64,000 nt of DNA from contig JAEEQP010000013.1 of the NCBI GenBank assembly GCA_016285355.1, forward strand, positions 1 to 64,000, given 5' to 3'. Below the pieces are notes generated by a model. It did no database searches and was not told the origin of the DNA. It was given only the letters and a program-made list of their open reading frames with translations. Each line of letters opens with the position of its first letter. Within the stretch, counting starts at the first letter, position 1. Positions 46,054 to 53,358 of this stretch are shown here, piece after piece. This DNA is from Bacteroidales bacterium. GTDB lineage: Bacteria; Bacteroidota; Bacteroidia; Bacteroidales; F082. Position numbers and translations under genes: made by a program.

Positions 46054-46227
46054 CAAAAAAAGCCCGCACCCCAATCCTATCTTGAAGTGAAGGCTCTCGC
46101 ATGCCCGAAGTAAAGATAAGGAAAGCAGTGCGTGCTTTATGGGCACGCAGCGCATCTGATCTGCCTTACTCCGTTCAAATTTGCGAGATTCTCACTTTCA
46201 GACAGGTGGTATCGCTACCGATTATAT
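46054..46227 (-). ncRNA. Structured leader-like RNA, copy 1
   Basis: Read on the minus strand, AAGTGAGAATCTCGC pairs across about 100 nt with GCGAGAGCCTTCACTT, closing a stem; an inner hairpin is GCGTGC/GCACGC. It ends at a T run (46054-46060) after GCGGGC. A second copy at about 59367-59628 keeps GAATCTCGC and GCGAGAGCC but changes both outer stem strands together. The next gene downstream is the precursor peptide, 90 nt away, with no promoter in between. It may be a cis-acting leader or an independent small RNA. The known family was not identified. Confidence 0.65.
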
Positions 46228-46231
46228 GCCG

Positions 46232-46260
46232 CAAATATACACATTTTTCATTCTTGCAAA
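46232..46260 (-). promoter_or_regulatory. Promoter of structured RNA copy 1 and the RiPP-like cluster
   Basis: On the minus strand TTTG (46260-46257), 17 bases, then TATATTTG (46239-46232): a full match to the Bacteroidetes consensus. Transcription should begin near 46227. Confidence 0.75.
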
Positions 46261-46364
46261 GAAAAAAATGCCACTTGCACCACAAAAAAAACCGGCACTG
46301 CTTTTCCCGTTACAAAAGTATGGGATTCGGCTAAATTATAGTTGGTACTTTTCGGTACTTGTTT

Positions 46365-47702
46365 TCAGTTTCCCTGTAGCAGTCTTTCGAAAGGTAAGTC
46401 CTTATTTACGTTGAAATAAAGCTTTTGGCACTCTATCCGCAACGAATCCGCTTTCCTCGGGTTCTCCTGGCCTACCCATCCAATAGAGGGCAGATTCCCA
46501 ACATACAATCCAGATAATTTTGAAACAAGTTCCTTGGAAACCACCTTAAAATCTGTCTCAAATTGAGCTTGACTTGCCAAATCCTTAGGTCTCGTCGAAT
46601 TGTGTACTTCTTCCATTTCCAACACAAAACGGTCTTTATAAATCTCTCCATAATCCCAATATGCAATTTCACCGCTTTTCATCCCATCTTGGATTTTCTT
46701 TTCAAATCTTTTATATAAGACCTGATACGCCTCATGTATAGAATCCAAATTCAGCACGACTGCAGGATTACTAACAACGGGCTCCTCTTTTTTAGTTTTT
46801 GTGTGACTCTGCTTTACAGGATTGGATTGTTCCATCACAACCGTATCACGCTGCTCTTGAACAATAACTACCGTGTCGGGAACCGTAACAACTTGTGGAA
46901 CAGGCTCTATTTGTGCTGGAGCCGAAACCTCTTCAACCTTTTTCGTTGGCCAACCCATAACAATCAAAGCCATAGCCAAAGCAACCAAAGCCAGCCATAT
47001 ACCAATCTCACGCCGCCGAATGGCTCTGCCAACTTCCGAAACTCGCTGATACCGTTTTGCAGCCTCCTTTCGCTGACACTTACGGACAACCCAACCATAA
47101 CGGTGCGGAAACAGCAACTTGATGATAAAACCCAAAGAATAAATGTCGCTCACTATACCTGTTGTTTCCCGACGGGTCAACTCTGGAGAAGCGAAGGCTT
47201 TCGTACCTCCAGTGGCCTTGTCAATGCTGGAATCGCAGTCGGCATAGCCGAAGTCTATCAGTTTGACATTGTGTCCGTTGCGGGTGATGAGAATGTTCTC
47301 GGGCTTCAAATCGTTATGCACAATTTGGTGCTTGTGGACAAAACCCACCGCGTCGAGCAATTCGTTCAGAACACGTTTCTTCTCTTTGTTGGAGGGATGG
47401 GTTTTCATATAGTCGGTCAAAGTCTCGCCGTCCACGTATTCCATGACGATACAAGGCCCCACCTTGGCATCTTCGCGCCAGCCAATGCAGCGAACAATAT
47501 GCTCGTTGCCATAAAGCCGTTCCAAAATCATGTATTCGCGTTGCAACCTCGCAAGGTTTTCTGCCGATGCACCTTGCTTCTGATTCAAGGCTTTCAGAAA
47601 CAGTTTCCGCTCCCCACTAATGACCGTATATAAAACGCTATAGCCCGCACCACTATAAGGCAATTGCTTATAATCGTGGAACTTGGAAAAGCCGTCTGCC
47701 AT
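46365..47702 (-). CDS. Membrane Ser/Thr protein kinase, HND variant
   Basis: About 445 residues from ATG 47702. The kinase domain is residues 10-225: catalytic loop H129-N130-D131-L-K133-P-E-N136 and DFG at 150-152, with an APE-like ASPE later. N at the HRD arginine position marks a non-RD type. A membrane helix near 232-252 (IWLALVALAMALIVMG) precedes an extracytoplasmic part of about 190 residues without known domain. It should phosphorylate proteins in response to an external cue. A divergent gene starts 126 bases away, with a promoter pair in between. Confidence 0.87.
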   Translation of the reverse strand: MADGFSKFHDYKQLPYSGAGYSVLYTVISGERKLFLKALNQKQGASAENLARLQREYMILERLYGNEHIVRCIGWREDAKVGPCIVMEYVDGETLTDYMKTHPSNKEKKRVLNELLDAVGFVHKHQIVHNDLKPENILITRNGHNVKLIDFGYADCDSSIDKATGGTKAFASPELTRRETTGIVSDIYSLGFIIKLLFPHRYGWVVRKCQRKEAAKRYQRVSEVGRAIRRREIGIWLALVALAMALIVMGWPTKKVEEVSAPAQIEPVPQVVTVPDTVVIVQEQRDTVVMEQSNPVKQSHTKTKKEEPVVSNPAVVLNLDSIHEAYQVLYKRFEKKIQDGMKSGEIAYWDYGEIYKDRFVLEMEEVHNSTRPKDLASQAQFETDFKVVSKELVSKLSGLYVGNLPSIGWVGQENPRKADSLRIECQKLYFNVNKDLPFERLLQGN

Positions 47703-47757
47703 TTCCCCAAACGAACCCGATGTGAAACTATTATCCACTTTTGGCCAATAATTGATG

Positions 47758-47804
47758 CAAAAGTAGGAATTTCCCGCCTTATCTGACCGATTATCGTAAT
47801 TTTG
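47758..47804. promoter_or_regulatory. Divergent promoter pair
   Basis: The minus strand has TACTTTTG (47765-47758) for the kinase; the plus strand has TAATTTTG (47797-47804) for the 47828 gene. The two lie back to back, suggesting shared control. Confidence 0.6.
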
Positions 47805-47827
47805 CCAGACCAAACAAAGCCACAACC

Positions 47828-48433
47828 ATGACAAAGACTTCTGTTTCAAGAAGCGTAAAAGAGCTTGCCAACTTGCGCGATGACATCAGGAAACGCGCTG
47901 GTTTTCAAGATAAAACCTTGTCGCCAAGCGATTTCGACTTCCTTGAGTCGGACATCAAAAAGAAACTTCCCCAAGCGGCCATCAATGCGAAAACCTTGAA
48001 GCGCTTTTTCGGCTACGACAAGATCCCAGAATCCTCTTTTGTGAGGCTATACACTTTGGATGTCCTGTCGCAATATGTGGGCTATGAAAACTGGCACGCC
48101 TATCTTGAACATTTGCGTCTTCTGGAAGGCAACGGCTCTGGCGATTTCAAAGGCGAGGAAATCAACGTAGATGATTTGAGCTTTGGGGAAACCTTGCAAA
48201 TCGCGTGGCAACCCAATAGGAAAAGCACATTGAAATATCTTGGCAATCAAAAGTTTGAAATCATCGAAACGGAAAACTCGAAATGGCAGGTCGGTGACAC
48301 TTTCTTTTGCAAGCATTTCATTTCAGGTAAGCCGCTTTATGTCGACAATCTGACTGACAAAAACGGTATTTTGAAGTCGACGATGTATGTGGTTGGCAAA
48401 GACCTTGGGATAGTCATTCACCCTGACAGATAA
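47828..48433 (+). CDS. Cytoplasmic protein of unknown function, divergent from the kinase
   Basis: 201 residues. The N-terminal 95 residues are helical (VKELANLRDDIRKRAGF, AINAKTLKRFFGYDKIPESS), of a type seen at the start of several Bacteroidales proteins next to kinases. The C-terminal half is beta-rich (LGNQKFEIIETENSKWQVGD). No known family is named. Divergence from the kinase makes a kinase partner or substrate possible. Confidence 0.6.
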   Translation: MTKTSVSRSVKELANLRDDIRKRAGFQDKTLSPSDFDFLESDIKKKLPQAAINAKTLKRFFGYDKIPESSFVRLYTLDVLSQYVGYENWHAYLEHLRLLEGNGSGDFKGEEINVDDLSFGETLQIAWQPNRKSTLKYLGNQKFEIIETENSKWQVGDTFFCKHFISGKPLYVDNLTDKNGILKSTMYVVGKDLGIVIHPDR

Positions 48434-48440
48434 CAAAAAA

Positions 48441-48467
48441 CCCCTCCTGATGGGGAAAAAGGAGGGG
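48441..48467 (-). terminator. Terminator after rpmF
   Basis: On the minus strand CCCCTCCT pairs with AGGAGGGG and is followed by TTTTTTG. The rest of 48434-48671 is AT-rich without genes. Confidence 0.75.
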
Positions 48468-48671
48468 AAAAACAATATAAAGATTATGAAAAAAATCCGA
48501 CTTTATTTTTTCTCAATGCTTTAGCATCGAAAAGTGATGCAAAGATAAGCATTATTTTCATTCACGGCACACTTTTGGACATTTTTTTGGAAATTTTTCC
48601 AATTTTTTATCCCATCAGGGTACAAATCGCCCTATCGCGTCCACGTTGGAGCCGTGTTCACGCGCCAGCAA

Positions 48672-48857
48672 TCACTGCTTGGCGGCCATGACCAGCTGAC
48701 CTCTGTAGTACAGGTCGCCGTCCACGTAGTAAGCACGGTGCATCACATGCATGGTGCCAGTGGTGGGATCGATGGTCACGTTCGGGGTTTCAGCCTTGTA
48801 ATGTGTTCTTCTCTTAGCGCCTCTGGTATGAGACTGTCTTCTTTTAGGATGTGCCAT
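48672..48857 (-). CDS. rpmF: 50S ribosomal protein L32
   Basis: 61 residues: MAHPKRRQSHTRGAKRRTHY is the standard N-terminus of L32. It follows the DUF177 gene, the same order as in most bacteria. Confidence 0.95.
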   Translation of the reverse strand: MAHPKRRQSHTRGAKRRTHYKAETPNVTIDPTTGTMHVMHRAYYVDGDLYYRGQLVMAAKQ

Positions 48858-48892
48858 TTCTTTGTTATTTTAACTAGTTAATTACCAATTGT

Positions 48893-49420
48893 TTATTTAT
48901 CGTTCAAATTGATGTCTTTCAAAGCGGCCCAACGCGGGTCAATAGTGTCGGTTTCTTCCTCTTCGGCAGGTTCCTCCTCGCGGTTCAGCATGGCTATCAC
49001 CTCGGGGTTGCACTGGCCTTCGGGATGCACGCGGTGCATCGGGATGGCGAGGATGATGTACTCGTACACCAACGGCATGATGTCGTATTCGTTCAAATCG
49101 GGCGAAACGACAGCCACGTCGTCCGACTCTTCGGCATTCTCCGTTCCCAACTTGATGAAGAAGTCCTGCTGGCTCTCGATGGGCTGGTCGAACTCGTCGG
49201 CGCAACGGTCGCATGGCACGCGCACACTCCCTTGAAGGTCGAAGTGCAGGGTCAGCATGGTCTCCTGACGGTCGATATCCAACTTCACCGACACCTTTCC
49301 CTGCTGAACTTCGGAGTAATCCATCCCTGAGAAGAAATCGTCATTAATCTCATACTCAAAGGAATGGCTTCCTAAAGCAAGGCCACTGACCGGAATCAGG
49401 AATTCGTTCTTCTTTTCCAT
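48893..49420 (-). CDS. DUF177 (YceD-like) protein
   Basis: 175 residues with the DUF177 pattern: SVRVPCDRCADEF in the middle and the acidic ending EEEETDTIDPRWAALKDINL. DUF177 proteins are linked to 23S rRNA levels or ribosome assembly. It is followed by rpmF, as expected. Confidence 0.9.
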   Translation of the reverse strand: MEKKNEFLIPVSGLALGSHSFEYEINDDFFSGMDYSEVQQGKVSVKLDIDRQETMLTLHFDLQGSVRVPCDRCADEFDQPIESQQDFFIKLGTENAEESDDVAVVSPDLNEYDIMPLVYEYIILAIPMHRVHPEGQCNPEVIAMLNREEEPAEEEETDTIDPRWAALKDINLNDK

Positions 49421-49573
49421 TCTGCCTAAAATTGACTTACGTCGAATCTGCGATTTCGGGCTGCAAAAGTACGGAATTAATTTGAATGTGGAACACTTGG
49501 GGTGGAATTTTCACAAAAATCCCTATTTTTGCGTCAACAAATCGAAGATTCAACGAAGTTAAAACCGCTGATT

Positions 49574-49855
49574 ATGACACGCACCGAACGCATCACCCAC
49601 ATGGAAAACCTTTTGGACAAAAGCACCGAAGTCATCCACCGCTTGGAGCAAGCCCTTGAGGACTTCGCCGCCCTTCAGCCCGACATCGCCGAATTAGAGG
49701 CTTATTACACCTCGCCGCAGTGGCGCAAGGACTTTGAGGCCGATGAGGCCGGCAAGCTGCCCAAAGATTTGAAGCGCGGCGTGCTCAGCGAGGATGGGGT
49801 TTGGAATTTGCTGGAAGATTATAAACGTTTAAAGGAGGTTGTATGCGAAAACTAA
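49574..49855 (+). CDS. DUF4298 family protein
   Basis: 93 residues from ATG 49574: a helical protein (MTRTERITHMENLLDKSTEV) with YYTSPQWRKDFEADEAGKLP and GVLSEDGVWNLLEDY, matching DUF4298. The function is unknown. A TATTTTTG box lies at about 49523-49530. It overlaps the next gene by 13 bases. Confidence 0.85.
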   Translation: MTRTERITHMENLLDKSTEVIHRLEQALEDFAALQPDIAELEAYYTSPQWRKDFEADEAGKLPKDLKRGVLSEDGVWNLLEDYKRLKEVVCEN

Positions 49856-50334
49856 AAGAACTCTTCGGTTACGCCCTCGGCGGCCTGATGTTCGTGCTGC
49901 TCATCCCGACCTTGATGTGGTGGGTCTCGGGAATGCCCAACTTGTTGGCTGCTCCGGTGGCAAGGATTGTGATTGCCCTCGTATTGGCGGTGCTCGGGCT
50001 GTCGCTCAGTGTGTGGTCCATCGTATACATGCGTCACAAAGGCGACGGCAACCCCATGGATGCCTTCGGGCACGAGGTGGCCCCTCGAACAAAGCACCTG
50101 ATGACGGAAGGCCCTTACCGCCTGAGCCGCAACCCCATGCTGACGGGCAGTTTCGTCTACTACGCCGGCGTTTGCGTCTGGCTCTGGACTTGGCAGGCTT
50201 TGTTGGTGTATGTTGCCTTCATCGTCATTATGCTGCTGCAAGTGCGCAGCGAGGAGAAACGGCTCCGCCGAGATTTTGGCGAGGAGTATGAGGCGTATTG
50301 CAGGCAGATAGGGCGGTTTTGGCCGAAATTATAA
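49843..50334 (+). CDS. Membrane isoprenylcysteine methyltransferase-like protein
   Basis: 163 residues with four membrane helices and the ICMT/PEMT signature (YRLSRNPMLTGSFV, then EEKRLRRDFGEEYEAYCRQI). The family moves methyl groups from SAM to lipid-like or thiol acceptors, but the true bacterial substrate is unknown. It overlaps the DUF4298 gene by 13 bases, so the pair is an operon. Confidence 0.82.
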   Translation: MRKLKELFGYALGGLMFVLLIPTLMWWVSGMPNLLAAPVARIVIALVLAVLGLSLSVWSIVYMRHKGDGNPMDAFGHEVAPRTKHLMTEGPYRLSRNPMLTGSFVYYAGVCVWLWTWQALLVYVAFIVIMLLQVRSEEKRLRRDFGEEYEAYCRQIGRFWPKL

Positions 50335-50336
50335 AG

Positions 50337-50380
50337 ACCCGACATTACATATCGGGGTGTGTTCTTGTCGCCCCTTCAGG
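50337..50380. repeat. Family 4 palindromic repeat
   Basis: CCCGACATTACATATCGGGG and TGTGTTCTTGTCGCCCC match 35988-36025 in reverse. The arms CCCGAC and the nearby GTCG are typical of a short hairpin repeat. The rest of 50381-50589 shows no gene. Confidence 0.65.
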
Positions 50381-50589
50381 GCTTTGCCCCACGACAGGGA
50401 AGCAGCAGCCATGTCATGCCAACGTGGGCAGGTGCATTGGCGGGCATCTATGGCTGCAGTTTATTGTATCAATCTCTTTTTCAGCATTCTACCCGACAGC
50501 AAACGACTACTGTCGACTACAAACGTTTAATCAACGGCTTAGTCTTGACAAGGTTTGCATCTTTGCGGCATAATTAAATTCATTAGATT

Positions 50590-51693
50590 ATGACCACGAA
50601 AAAAAAGAAACCCACGGACGTCATCAAGGTTGTCGCAGATTGCGATAACCCCTGCCCACCCAAAGCAACATCCATCGACTATATCAAGGATGCAATTTAC
50701 ACCATCCGAGGTGTGAAAGTAATGCTTGATGCCGACCTCGCTGAAATCTATGGCTATCAAACAAGCCGTTTCAACCAACAAGTTAAGAACAACATAGAGA
50801 AATTTGATGTCGATTTCAGGTTCCAACTCACCAAAGAAGAGTATCTTCAGATTTTGAAGTCAAAATTTTTGACCTCAAAAATCTCCATAACAGGCTCAAA
50901 TCCAAATGATAACGACAATGAAACAAACTTGAAATCAAAAATTTTGACATCAAGTTGGGGTGGCAATCGGAAACTGCCCTATGTCTTTACCGAGCAAGGT
51001 GTCTATATGTTGATGACCGTTTTGAAGGGCGAATTGGCCACGCAACAGAGCAAAGCCTTGGTTCGCGCTTTTAAAGCGTTAAAAGACTTTGTCGTTGACA
51101 ACACCGCACTCGTCGGGCAACGCGAACTACTACAACTTTCGCTACAAACCACACAAAACACATCTGACATTGCCGAAATCAAAGACAACATGGTCACCAA
51201 AGCAGACTTGGCCAAGGTGGTACAAGACTTCACCGACCCTAACACGCGTCGCGAATACCTTATTCTAAATGGCGAATCGGTGGAAGCCAACATCGCCTAT
51301 TCCAGCATCTACAAGGCCGCCAAACACAGTATCTTTGTGATTGACAACTATATCGGACTGAAAACACTTGTGCTGCTCAAAAACGCGGCTTTAGATGTAC
51401 GGATAACCATCTTTAGCGACAACATTGGGCGGGGCTTGCACCAAAGTGACTACGACGACTTCCGCAACCAATACCCATCAATCCAACTGGACTTTCGTAA
51501 AACATGCGGCATCTATCACGATCGTTATATTGTGGTGGATTACGGCAGAAAAACTGAGAAGATTTACCATTGCTGGGCCTCTTCAAAGGACGCAGGCAAA
51601 AAAGTAACCACCATCACCAAAGTGACCGACCGGCAGGTCTATCATCCTTTAGTGGATGCCTTGCTTCTCAATCCTGTTTTGTCGCTAAATTGA
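50590..51693 (+). CDS. ORF6N-domain protein with phospholipase-D-like C-terminus
   Basis: 367 residues. Residues 30-135 are the ORF6N domain (IYTIRGVKVMLDADLAEIYG, RKLPYVFTEQGVYMLMTV) known from phage and mobile element proteins. The C-terminal 160 residues resemble a PLD-like fold (NAALDVRITIFSDN, CGIYHDRYIVVDYG, then IYHCWASSKDAGKKV). The HKD motif is changed to HDR here, so catalysis is doubtful. Function is unknown; it belongs to the accessory genome. Confidence 0.8.
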   Translation: MTTKKKKPTDVIKVVADCDNPCPPKATSIDYIKDAIYTIRGVKVMLDADLAEIYGYQTSRFNQQVKNNIEKFDVDFRFQLTKEEYLQILKSKFLTSKISITGSNPNDNDNETNLKSKILTSSWGGNRKLPYVFTEQGVYMLMTVLKGELATQQSKALVRAFKALKDFVVDNTALVGQRELLQLSLQTTQNTSDIAEIKDNMVTKADLAKVVQDFTDPNTRREYLILNGESVEANIAYSSIYKAAKHSIFVIDNYIGLKTLVLLKNAALDVRITIFSDNIGRGLHQSDYDDFRNQYPSIQLDFRKTCGIYHDRYIVVDYGRKTEKIYHCWASSKDAGKKVTTITKVTDRQVYHPLVDALLLNPVLSLN

Positions 51694-51728
51694 TACAAAA
51701 CTTTCCTTGTCTTCAACTATTGCGGCTT

Positions 51729-51795
51729 CTGTCGCTTTGCGTCATCGTGAAGTTGAGCCTGCCGCGAGCGAAGCGTGGTGGAAGCGATCCATACT
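51729..51795. repeat. Diverged copy of repeat family 1
   Basis: GTCGCTTTGCGTCATCGTGA and GCGAGCGAAGCGTGGTGGAA: the left arm fits family 1, and the middle differs. It lies between the ORF6N gene and the fragment at 51835. Confidence 0.55.
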
Positions 51796-51834
51796 AATGA
51801 CAGGCAACTGTCGCAAATTTTGCGATAGTTCCAC

Positions 51835-51969
51835 AACGCCCACGACCGCTTCCTCTGCATCGACGACACCGTCTATCATATCGGGGCCTCGCTGAAGGAC
51901 TTGGGCAAGAAATGGTTCGCCTTCGGGCGCATGGAGATTGGGGTTGAGGGGCTGCTCACAAAGATTTGA
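51835..51969 (+). pseudogene. Orphan C-terminal fragment of an ORF6N/PLD-like gene
   Basis: 45 codons read NAHDRFLCIDDTVYHIGASL and then KDLGKKWFAFGRMEIG, ending at TGA. It matches the region HDRYIVVDYG to KVTTITKV of the gene just upstream. The N-terminal part is missing. It is probably a remnant of a second or earlier ORF6N copy. Confidence 0.75.
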
Positions 51970-52064
51970 GTGGGAATGCCAAACACACCCAAATTGAGTA
52001 CAACAAAAAGAGCTAAATTTAGAGGATTATTATTACTTTTGCAGCTACAAAAGCTACAAGTAGA

Positions 52065-52826
52065 ATGTCAAATAACAAATGGACTCGAGAGGAATTAATC
52101 CTTGCGCTTGATTTGTACTTTCGCCTGCCTTTTGGACGGTTGAATCGTTCAACTCCAGAAGTAATAGAACTAGCAAATCTAATAGGACGAACCAACAATA
52201 GCGTTGCTTTGAGACTCGTCAATTTTGCCGCATGTGACCCCGTAATCATTAATAGTGGACGCACAGGTATGCCTGGCGGATTGTCTATTTGCAAACCAAT
52301 TTGGGATGAATATGATGGAAGGAAAGAAGAATTGTTCTACGATGCTCAACAAATCAAAGCAAACCTTTCCAATAGTTCCATAGAAGACCTTATTGGCATT
52401 ACCGAAAACGACCTCGTTGGCAAAGATAAAAAAGCTTTTGTTAAACAACGCGTAAACCAAGATGCATTTCGTTCCATGATTCTCAACCTTTACGAAAAAC
52501 GCTGTGCGATAACTGGAATAAACATCCCTTCTCTGTTGGTTGCAAGTCATATCATCCCCTGGGCAGAGAATGAAAAGGAAAGATTGAATCCTGAAAATGG
52601 ATTGTGTTTGTCCGCGTTGTATGATAAGGCTTTCGACAAAGGCTTTATCAGTTTTGATAACCAATACCGTGTAATGCTGGCCGAAAAACTCAAATTATAT
52701 CAAATAGAACCTTATTACGGAAAACATTTTGCTCCTATCGAAGGACAAACTATCTCATTACCAGAATACCATAGGCCAAACAAAGAATTTCTTGAATGGC
52801 ACAGGGACTGCATATTTAACAAATGA
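52065..52826 (+). CDS. HNH endonuclease
   Basis: 253 residues. N-terminal region (WTREELILALDLYFRLPFGR) is the usual start of the group. The HNH_2-type core is CAITGINIPSLLVASHIIPW then LNPENGLCLSALYDKAFDKG, with the His, Asn and second His in place. It is probably a nuclease of a restriction or anti-phage system, as no recombinase is near. It overlaps the next gene by four bases. TACTTTTG at 52034-52041 is a likely promoter. Confidence 0.87.
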   Translation: MSNNKWTREELILALDLYFRLPFGRLNRSTPEVIELANLIGRTNNSVALRLVNFAACDPVIINSGRTGMPGGLSICKPIWDEYDGRKEELFYDAQQIKANLSNSSIEDLIGITENDLVGKDKKAFVKQRVNQDAFRSMILNLYEKRCAITGINIPSLLVASHIIPWAENEKERLNPENGLCLSALYDKAFDKGFISFDNQYRVMLAEKLKLYQIEPYYGKHFAPIEGQTISLPEYHRPNKEFLEWHRDCIFNK

Positions 52827-53038
52827 TGGAAAATCCTCCTAAGTATAAAATCGGTGATACCATTTATTGGTACTGTGACATGGAGCAACGAACTCACCAT
52901 GCCAAAGTTGAATTCGTAAACTTTGTACATATCGGCAGGTTTTATGAGGATATTAACTATGAAGTCGAAGTTGTCTGTTGCGGTGAAAAGAAAACTATGT
53001 TTATCGATGAATATGACGCAATGCCAACCGACTTTTAA
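52823..53038 (+). CDS. Small protein coupled to the HNH nuclease
   Basis: 71 residues: YKIGDTIYWYCDMEQRTHHA and YEVEVVCCGEKKTMFIDEYD form a small beta barrel, SH3-like in appearance. It overlaps the HNH stop by four bases. It may regulate the nuclease. No known family is recognised. Confidence 0.55.
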   Translation: MMENPPKYKIGDTIYWYCDMEQRTHHAKVEFVNFVHIGRFYEDINYEVEVVCCGEKKTMFIDEYDAMPTDF

Positions 53039-53053
53039 TACCTAAATTATTGA

Positions 53054-53218
53054 TTGATTTCATATCCTTCCCCCCGCGTCCTCCTATCCATCCTCTTCTC
53101 GCCCTTGGCGGTGTTCGACCACGGCTGCGGCTCGATGCTCATCGTGTTTCTGCTTACGCTTTGCGGCTGGGTGCCGGGTGTCATCGCTGCGTTGATTCTT
53201 TTCAACAAGAACAAGTGA
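53054..53218 (+). CDS. YqaE/Pmp3-like small membrane protein, possibly truncated
   Basis: 54 residues from a TTG at 53054 if complete. VLLSILFSPLAVFDHGCGSM and LLTLCGWVPGVIAAL match the two-helix YqaE/Pmp3 proteolipid pattern. The N-terminus is odd (ISYPSPR), and no ATG is available in frame, so it could be a 5'-truncated remnant. These proteins affect membrane potential in stress. Confidence 0.5.
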   Translation: MISYPSPRVLLSILFSPLAVFDHGCGSMLIVFLLTLCGWVPGVIAALILFNKNK

Positions 53219-53251
53219 CAGCCAAAAGACAATGGTATAGCAAGGCAATTT

Positions 53252-53339
53252 GAGATTTTTTTTGATAACTTTTGAGAATTTTTTTGATAACTTTTGAGAA
53301 TTTTTCTCTATAGAATTGAGAATTTTTTACTATTTTTGC
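53252..53339 (+). repeat. Four tandem 22-bp units upstream of the AAA/DUF4143 gene
   Basis: Each unit begins GAGAATTTTT or GAGATTTTTT: 53252, 53274, 53296, 53318, exactly 22 bp apart. Units 1 and 2 differ by one base. The last contains TATTTTTG (53331-53338), the -7 box for the gene at 53359. Two-helical-turn spacing suggests an operator array, possibly for autoregulation. Confidence 0.75.
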
Positions 53340-53358
53340 ATCGTGAAATCAGATAGTT

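Noticed and set aside
53252..53339. Regular repeats taken as a CRISPR array
   Set aside because: Units are 22 bp with no spacers between them and end in a promoter box; no cas genes are present.
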